64,000 bases of DNA from the NCBI RefSeq assembly GCF_029227915.1, contig NC_079878.1, positions 23,773,501-23,837,500 on the forward strand. Direction: 5' to 3'. A program made the position numbers and the translations under genes. The notes beneath the pieces were generated by a model. That model ran no database searches. It was not told the origin of the DNA and saw only the letters and a list, made by a program, of their open reading frames with translations. Origin of the DNA: Hydractinia symbiolongicarpus. Lineage: Eukaryota > Cnidaria > Hydrozoa > Anthoathecata > Hydractiniidae. Shown here piece after piece: positions 57,180-64,000 of the stretch (the first letter of the stretch is position 1; each line of letters starts with the position of its first letter).

Positions 57180-58257
57180 CTGTGCAAGTCACCGAATGCT
57201 GTGCCCCAGTTCCGGGATATCTTGTTCAAAAAATTCTGATTTCACAGTACATTGACTTAAAACTTCTACTGTGAGTTAATCTAGCCAACCTACCCGCGTC
57301 GGAAGAATTATACGAAAAAAACTGGCAAAAGTAGACTTAGTTGACATTACGGATTACGTCACCTGCGCCGAGGCCTTTTAAAGCAAAGTGATCGCGTCTA
57401 AGTTTCCCCAACGCATGCAAGACCTTATGGGTTACAATTAACTTATGATAAAGGCAGCCAGGGAGGTGGAAGGTAACAGGCGGCTATATTACTACGACCG
57501 CATATTTAGAACATATAGCGCGTTAAAGCCAGAGAAAAAGTGGGCGATGGCCGTATGTTTCTACCATCTCAACCCTTGCCAAACCAGCCTTTCTACCCAA
57601 TGAAGCTTCATTTGCACATAGAAGACTACACGAAACGTTGTACTTAGCCCTTTAATTTTGGCAAGTGCAGTTCTCCGTTTTGTAGGTATCCGCACGTGTG
57701 TGCCAGATATAGAGGTCTACGTCAGTATGCTGACTATGTTAGAAATGTCTTCGGCAGCGGAAACAAAGGGAGTAGGAGTGAACACGAGACAAGTTTCTTC
57801 CTGTCAGGAAAACAGTGGGTTCTGCACAACTGGTTTAGTGCACAGCATTAATATATTCAGTTTTTTAGATATACCGGACGTGTCCAGCGATCCCCCAGAC
57901 CTGTTTTCATCCGAAGACGAGAGCAGCAAGGGAGAGGATCAGGGAAGAGATATCGGCAATAAACGTTTGTCAACGCATCTACCTGAAATTGGGAAACTGT
58001 GTGCGACGGATACTGAAGACTGTCTTGGTGAGTATGTATTGGACAGTCTACAAAACGGATTTAGCATTGCCTGCAATGCAAAACGAAGCGCCCTAAGGTC
58101 TGAAAAAAAAATCCATCGGTATATCAAGCCCCAGAAGTTATAGAATAATATTTGAAGGAGAAAACTAAAGGAGTTAAAGGTAAGTAGGTTTAGTAACATT
58201 TCAAAAAAGGAGCCAGGTAAATATAAACTCACCTTGGATATTTCTCATATAGGTTAA
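57180..58257 (+). pseudogene. DIRS-like retrotransposon fragment: gag end and start of RT
   Basis: Pieces across frames and stops: KLAKVDLVDITDYV and FPQRMQDLMGYN; AAREVEGNRRLYYYDRIFRT and ALKPEKKWAMAVCF, matching the 'YDxxFR ... W..' gag pattern of DIRS-like elements; an acidic segment (DPPDLFSSEDESSKGEDQG); YVLDSLQNGFSIAC ('LLxGLxxGFxIGC') ; PEVIE and YLKEKTKGVKG; and ISKKEPGKYKLTLDISHIG, the start of DIRS RT ('IPKKxPGKxRLIxDLS'). Several nonsense codons and frameshifts; truncated at about 58257 before the RT palm. The open frame 57658-58143 is the longest remaining part. Confidence 0.6.
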
Positions 58258-58343
58258 TAGTTTTATTACCGACAAGGCAGCTAGGGTAACGTACCAAGGT
58301 TTAGACCAAACTATTTAGGAAACATCGGACTATCTGCTTCCTC

Positions 58344-58518
58344 TTAACTTTTTTCGTTTGCTCGAAGATTTTTTAAGTGGAGAGATAATTTGTCCTTGTT
58401 TTTCACCCAAGATAAAACAGTATTCTTTGTTATCCCATACTTTTCTGCAACATCTTCAAATAGTTTGACATAGTTAAGTTTTGAGATTACGAGTGTTCGA
58501 GATAACGAGCGTAGACTG
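58344..58518 (-). pseudogene. Pogo-type transposon end with N-terminal transposase fragment
   Basis: The right terminus, read inward on the minus strand, is CAGTCTACGCTCGTTATCTCG preceded by TA. About 40 bp in, a frame (58475-58344) reads VKLFEDVAEKYGITKNTVLS, then WVKNKDKLSLHL: a CENP-B/psq helix-turn-helix as in Tigger exon 1. It ends in TAA after 43 residues, and sequence identity to a transposase is lost at about 58300. The left terminus was not found; GCGAGTGTTCGAGAAAACG at about 56495 is a subterminal-like motif but in direct orientation. Confidence 0.65.
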
Positions 58519-58529
58519 TAGCATTAACA

Positions 58530-60130
58530 ATTGGGAAGTAACTTTTTGTACCCACATTTATCGAGGTCCGTTCTATAACTTATTTTATTCCCTTTCTCTA
58601 ACATGTTGCCTTGTGTGTTTTGCATGACCAATTGATTTTTTCAGTTTTATTCTCTATGTTTACATTATCCCTACCATTATCCGCACCTGTAAATATTATC
58701 TAAAATATATATATTCTTGCAAGCAAGGTTAAAGTTCTCGAAGAATCGTGAAAGGTATTAAAACTATAAACAAAAGACAACAACTAGTCATTTATGTTGT
58801 ATGTTGTACTTGCACATGGGTTGTGCTATAATTAACGTCATGGGTTGCGGCGGCGGGGCAAGGCGAGGGAGGGGAAAGAGGCGTACGACCTCAGCCTTGG
58901 ATCCCTGATATTCATACGGTATTGAATTCCTAATGTTTAAATTTATGTCAATTTATCTTGCTCATTTTAAACGTTTAAATGGAGGCACGTAGGATAGTTT
59001 TCGAATCCCACCCCTTTCAAGTGATTATGAATATAGTGAATATATAATGACTTTATTCTCAATAGACTATTCAGTTTTGATATGCATATGGCAATTGAAA
59101 CGAATAAATTTTAAATAAATAAATGGCAAATAAAAAGTTAATGATTATATGTTTTGGAATAACGTTTATATTCTTGAAGTTGTTCTGCCTACGATGTCGA
59201 ATACCTATCATTTCTAATACAGAGCGATGAAATCGTCATGTAAGATTTATTTTATGGAGGTTTTTTATTGGGACATTGCCTTTGGACTTTCTGTTTTATT
59301 CTTACTCGCGGATGCTTCTTTCTCCGTTACTAAGCATTGTTAGCCCACACAAAGTTTCCAATAAAAACTCTGAATTACTTCTGTTACCTCGAGTGGATTA
59401 ACTTAGTTTGTGGTTAATTTTAGTGAATTTTACGAATTGTGCACATATTTGCGAAAAATCATATGGGCGAACAATCGTCTGCGGGAAAATCTTAGAAAAG
59501 GTCAAATCGCAGAAACAATATTCGCGAAATTGAAAATAATGGTTTATTTGTTGAAATTAATCTTCGCGAAAATGTTGAAAAAGCTGAATTTTTGGAGCCT
59601 AATTTATTTTCAGTTACAGTACTTGCCACGTTTTTCTTCTTCTTTAGGACAGTTACGCAATATGATTTTACCGATATTTTGCTTCTTGATATCGTCGTAA
59701 AAAAAAAAAAAAAGTGTTGATTTCATTCAGTTGATAAAATTAATTGTCAGTTCCTGGTATAGGCAAGTTCAAAGACGTTTAAATAAATGGGTCTGTAGCA
59801 AAATAAAATGGTAAAATGAGCAATCACGAAAATTAGCACGAATAAAAGGTAATTCCATGTAATGTGCAACAACCTGTTGTCATTGAAGAAGAGTCAAATT
59901 TTGAGTTGTTATTTACAGCGTTTATAGATTTCATGAAGCATTGTAAAAATATTTATTTACCTGAAATTTTCTTTAACAACTTGTATTTTTCGTGTTTAGG
60001 ACATTTTTAGCAAAGCGTACCTGTGCCACGGACAAAAGGGTGAAATATTTAGTACTCTGCATCGAGTAGGTTGCGAAGCCGCTATTTTTGCGAACGCAGA
60101 GACCCTTTAGAGCGCGTGTCAGATTCGCTA
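58530..60130. other. Non-coding stretch with TTCGCGAA-type palindromes
   Basis: ATTTGCGAAAAATC, ATATTCGCGAAATTG and ATCTTCGCGAAAATG within 59440-59580 suggest a short interspersed element. The open frame there (59410-59700) is AT-driven and not supported. Confidence 0.35.
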
Positions 60131-60133
60131 TTA

Positions 60134-61300
60134 CCTTACCAAAATTTTAGTCAGACAAAATTATTAGTCACCTTTGAAAAAGTTAATCAGTTTTGTCCGA
60201 CTAGGAATTTTGTCTTTTTTTAAAAATTTCTTAGACTACATAATTTTAAGAATAAAAGATTTTTTCACTTTGCGCGTAAGGTTCAAAAAGACAATTTTCA
60301 AGGAAAAATAACTTCCTTTTTATCCGGGGTTGTTCTAACCCGTCACCATCGGACTCGCTTTCAACGAGGTTTCCGTTATAATAAGGGCTTTCTTCTTTTT
60401 ACGTGGCTGCATGACTTCACTATCACTCTAGCTCCATTATGATGCGCATATGAGCAAATTGATTTCCTTGTCTGAGGATAATTTTTCTTCATCATCTTTG
60501 TTTCCATTGTATTCATATAAATAGAGTGTGGAAATGATCTTCTCGTTTTTGTTTGAGTGATATATCTTGGACTGGAATAGGAGAAATTCTATATTCAGTT
60601 GACTCGATGATTTTTATAATACTGCAATCCTCTTCTTAAGAAAAAAATGAACGTGCCGAGAAATTTCCCGTAAAATATTTTTAATTGTCCTTTTTTTCGG
60701 TCAACCATGTTGTAATTGCGCAGCAAAAGGGGTCAATTTCTTTTGATTTCTCGTCAGTTTTCAATCAAAGTGTCAATAAGGAACGAAAAGCTTTTATTTA
60801 AAGCCAGTATAACGATTGGTTTTTAGATCAAGTTGCTTGGAAATGACTGGCAGATATCTAAATTCTAACTTTCTGATTTGAAACCCTTACACAATGGCTG
60901 GATCGTAAATTTTTATAACGCAAAACGAAAAAGAGATCATATTCAAAGGTTATTCAAAGTAATCAACGATGCACGAAATGTTTTCGAAAAAGTAAAAGAT
61001 CCCGTTAAAACTAAACTCATCATCTTTACATTATATTTTGTATATATATTATTACTGTTATAGATATATTACTGTATAGGTAAAACTAGCTTTTATCGTT
61101 GTAAGATTTTTTTCTGTACTTTTACTATCACTTTCTCTCATTAGTTTTAGAACTAAATATAGAATTTTACACTTCAATAGCTCTCAGAAGACCGGTTTTA
61201 AAAATAAAATTTTGGACCAATTATTCGTGGGACAAAATTTTAGTCAGACAAAATTCCTTAAACATTAGTCCCTTTTGTCTGACTTTGTTTTATCTGTATA
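60134..61300. mobile_element. Decayed element with AGTCAGACAAAA motifs at both ends
   Basis: AAAATTTTAGTCAGACAAAA and AGTTAATCAGTTTTGTCCGACT near 60140-60205; AAAATTTTAGTCAGACAAAA again at about 61231, and CCCTTTTGTCTGACTTTG at about 61270. Layout copies that of the 1492-2479 element (GTCGGGGAAAA motifs), and both hold the same transposase C-terminus. Confidence 0.5.
60878..61010 (+). pseudogene. Transposase C-terminal fragment
   Basis: KPLHNGWIVNFYNA matches 'KPLHAxWIVxxYN' of the fragment at 1960-2010. After a frameshift NEKEIIFKGYSK follows, corresponding to the family's '...I..GFKxAGI' end. Only about 40 codons remain. Confidence 0.5.
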
Positions 61301-61309
61301 TGCTGAGAT

Positions 61310-63100
61310 TTGTATTTGAAAGAAGGCATTCCTTTTTCTATACTTCAGCACTAAGATTACTTTTGCTTTAACATGCGTGCGACAACGCCAGCAATACAAC
61401 GCCAGCTACAACGCCAGCTACACAGCGCCACGTTGCATTCGCCTTTGCCAGAGTTTTTTTCTGATCCGCAAAATAAAGGTGCTTTTATTGCGTGCTTTCA
61501 CCTTTCCCTCCTGTTTGTTTCCTCCTAGTAAGTAAGTAATGTGTTTTGACATGGTAATGTTATACCTTGGAGCGCAAGTATTAGAATAAACTATAATACA
61601 TTTTGAAATGCCTCTAGCATATATATATATAGCTAATATAAAGTAACAGTTTTTTGGTTTTGGTTTTTTTAAATTATTTGTACATTTTACTGCAAATAAA
61701 GTTATTCTTATAGCTATATTAAAAGCATATCTAACAGGTTATCTAGTTAAAAATATGGTTTCAAACTCAAATATGAAAATATACAAATAAAAATGAACAA
61801 TCTTGGGCATTATATAAAATAGGTTCTGGTAAGACATTACATGTGCGGGGAAGGCCATAGTATAGCGTGCTGTACAGTACTGTAGCTATGGCTAAATTCA
61901 AAAAGAGGGATAGTAGCTGGATATGCTGGCAATTTTTGACTTTTCCTGTTCTATTCTCTTAAAGTTAATGCAGTTGCATCTTTATTTAAACAAACACAAC
62001 CTAACAGGGCACCTTTCTCTTATCCCGGATAAGCTTTCAATTTGCATTTTATGAGTTATTCTATGACTTTAGTTCTACTAAATCCTCCTCCCTGCATTGT
62101 TCCCCCTCCCAACATTGCTTCCAATGTGTGCTAAAAAAATCCTCACAAAGTATGGATATAAAAGACACCACTTATTAAAGTTAAAAAAAAACAATTTTAG
62201 CTAAGCCAGCATTTTCATATGTATTTTACATCTTCATTCATGTATAAATTACAATACTTGGATATCCTGTATACGTCACAGTAGTCAAAACATCAAATAA
62301 ATTTGTGTTTTATTAATTTGGTAAAATTCCTTAATTTTTTTCATTGATTAAAATCGATTATTTTTCTTTGTTTGTCTGCTTAGGTGAAATTTTTTCATCA
62401 CTGCTATTGTATATTTTAAGTACAGAGGTTAATGTTGGGCCCAAATTGTATTTCAAGTCTTAAATGATTCGTCATAATGTGTATGCCTGAATGTTGCATA
62501 ATTTGTGTTTGTGCCTATATTATGTTATTATTAAGTTAATTGATGAGAGCATGGAAAGGTTCACTTATGCAAAATAACAATTGTAAATTTCGATAAAAAG
62601 TTGTATTATGTGCTTCTGACGAACACCTAAAGAGATCAGGAGGTTTAATTAAAGGTTTAAAATGATTTGCTACCAGTCTATGATGAACTTAATGGGTTGT
62701 CCTGCACCTTTAGCAAATTGATCCTATCTTTTAATAATCCTATCTTGGTGAAGATTTAATTTTTAATTTTTTTTTTAATTTAATTTTTTAGTTTGTATTC
62801 TGACCTAATTTACTGGAACAATATTTCAGTTCCGTCAACTATGTTCATGAAGAACTAACTGGCCACCAATTTGCAAATCCAAAAATCATGAAAAGTGTTT
62901 TTTGGATGTAAAACCTTAACAAATGGATATTTTTAATAATAAATACTCAGTATTTTGATAGTGATGAAAACTTAACAGCGATTATTTTTGTTTCACTCAA
63001 GGAAATGATAAAAAACTAACTTTGTTATTTTTCTATTATTTGTGTGACTGTAAGGAAATTACAATCCTTTAAAACCCTTTGTTCCTCTGATTTAATTACA
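61310..63100. other. AT-rich non-coding stretch
   Basis: Four ACAACGCCAGC-type short repeats at about 61380-61425. No supported gene. Confidence 0.4.
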
Positions 63101-63102
63101 GT

Positions 63103-63181
63103 AAGTAGTTATAGGTATGGGGGTTCTAGCACATTTTTAGTACTAAAACTTTGCTAGAACGCCCCATACCTATGACTACTT
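63103..63181. repeat. Inverted repeat with ~29-bp arms
   Basis: AAGTAGTTATAGGTATGGGG with GTTCTAGCA is mirrored by TGCTAGAACGCCCCATACCTATGACTACTT around a loop of about 20 bases containing TAGTACTA. A MITE remnant or a cruciform-forming site about 240 bp upstream of the TRAF-like exon. Confidence 0.7.
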
Positions 63182-63420
63182 GTACACCCTTTGGCTTTGC
63201 CTTATGAACCCACATGAAAAACTGTGGTAATGCCCCCATCATATGTTCTGGGGTGAATAATCCTCAAACATGGAAAGGAATAGGGAATCCAGATTTGGGG
63301 TTTATCTGTATAGTTCAGTGTATATTGCTTTTAGCATTCGTTTCTTGTCAACATAATAAATCTTATATTATTTTGTGAAAAAGGTTTTTCAATTTATTGT
63401 TAAGATAATTAATAGAAAGG

Positions 63421-63575
63421 ATGGCAGAGAGTCATATTCGTGGTTTTGACGTAAAATTGGTTTCTTCCGTAACTGGACGCTATAAGTGCTCAATGTGCAA
63501 ATTGTTGTTGAGAGAACCGATACAAACCTTTCGTGGAGAATTGGCATGCGGATCCTGTTACAGTTACGCCCGAAG
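63421..63575 (+). CDS. TRAF-like RING first exon (partial gene)
   Basis: ATG in a good context (AGAAAGGATGG) starts MAESHIRGFDVKLVS, matching the N-terminal 'GYDxxFV' lead of TRAF proteins. KCSMCKLLLREPIQTF supplies the first zinc pair (C-x2-C), and ACGSC the last. The middle RING ligands are replaced: where TRAFs have QT-x-CGHRxC, this has QTFRGELAC, so a Cys and the His are missing and E2 binding may be lost. The exon ends at donor AAG/GTATAT. TRAFs link receptors to NF-kB/JNK signalling; some have degenerate RINGs. Later exons lie beyond the window, and a LINE fragment sits in the intron. Confidence 0.6.
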
Positions 63576-63736
63576 GTATATAATGTGTTTTATAACTTTT
63601 TCCTGCCAATTTTTTGCACGTTTTATATCAAACTATGTGGTGTGCTAAAACCTTGACAATTTAAATGCATGTACCTTCACACATCCAATTAAACTGTGCT
63701 GAAATATTTTACCATAGTTAAAGTTGCAGTTTTTTA

Positions 63737-64000
63737 AAATTTTTACAGTCAAATTTATAATAATGACACCCTGAACAATTGCATGTCGTATCTTTCCCCC
63801 TCTGGATCCATCATCACAGAGCGAGAGGAACTGAAAGATTTTGGTGTCATATTTTCCACCAACTGCTCCTTTCATTCCCACATATTGAAAGTAGTAAATG
63901 ACAGTAAAAACATGATGTCTTGGATTTTAAGAACTTTTCACACCAGAACGAAGGATCACCTTATGACCATGCAGAAATATCTTGTTCTTCCTCTATTAGA
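63737..64000 (+). pseudogene. LINE reverse transcriptase C-terminal fragment, runs off the window
   Basis: The open frame contains LKDFGVIFSTNCSFHSHI, then SKNMMSWILRTFHTRTKDHL and YLVLPLLE, matching 'LGVxxxxxLxxxxHI ... GxIxRTFxxR ... LYKxLVRPxLEY' downstream of the palm in CR1/RTE-like LINEs. No palm motif in the window. Frame is intact as far as visible. It lies in the putative intron of the TRAF-like gene. Confidence 0.7.

Noticed and set aside
59410-59700. 97-codon plus-strand frame
   Set aside because: Contains repeated TTCGCGAA/GCGAAAAT palindromic motifs typical of a short repeat, and ends in a poly-A run.

Overview
The window reads as nuclear DNA from an invertebrate animal, most likely a cnidarian. 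It is visibly AT-rich. Putative genes are split by GT-AG introns, microsatellites are long, and nearly every recognisable protein belongs to a transposable-element family I associate with cnidarian genomes: THAP/P, Tigger/pogo, Penelope with GIY-YIG, RLE-type and CR1/L2-like LINEs, a DIRS-like gag/RT, and Helitron-like termini. The cnidarian assignment is inference. There is no bacterial operon structure.

Host-type genes are sparse. A terminal exon ending in a PPxY tail lies at 766-905 (+). A terminal exon with a good acceptor lies at 4319-4555 (+). A two-exon four-TM protein of 153 residues lies at 4797-6641 (-), with an intron that holds a hexanucleotide microsatellite of about 770 bp. A TRAF-like RING first exon lies at 63421-63575 (+). 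Candidate exons of unknown function lie at 37234-37358 and 46079-46302 (+).

Region by region: 1-2.5 kb has transposase remnants, including a 988-bp inverted-repeat element. 7-8.3 kb is a cluster of foldback (MITE-like) units. 9.4-10.7 kb and 39.0-42.3 kb are head-to-tail arrays of Helitron-like units. A ~0.8-kb segment at 11.0-11.9 kb is repeated at 18.0-18.7 kb. 13.1-15.0 kb holds fragments of repeat-type proteins on the minus strand. 20.3-26.2 kb is a P-type (THAP) transposon with an 8-bp target duplication and two convergent genes; its THAP exon is split by Tigger copy 1, which carries a minus-strand HIRAN-domain gene inside the transposase intron. 29.7-36.6 kb is a nest: an ACGT-rich terminal-repeat element contains a CR1/L2-like LINE, which contains Tigger copy 2. 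48.4-49.6 kb is a decayed Penelope-like element, 51.7-53.3 kb a decayed RT plus restriction-like endonuclease element, and 56.0-58.5 kb has a 350-bp (GTCT)n tract, a DIRS-like gag/RT fragment and a pogo-like terminus. 60.1-61.3 kb is another small inverted-repeat element.

The strongest candidate for an undescribed system is the Tigger-type transposon with an antisense HIRAN-domain passenger gene inside its transposase intron. The two copies carry different internal deletions, so together they show the full architecture (about 2.92 kb).
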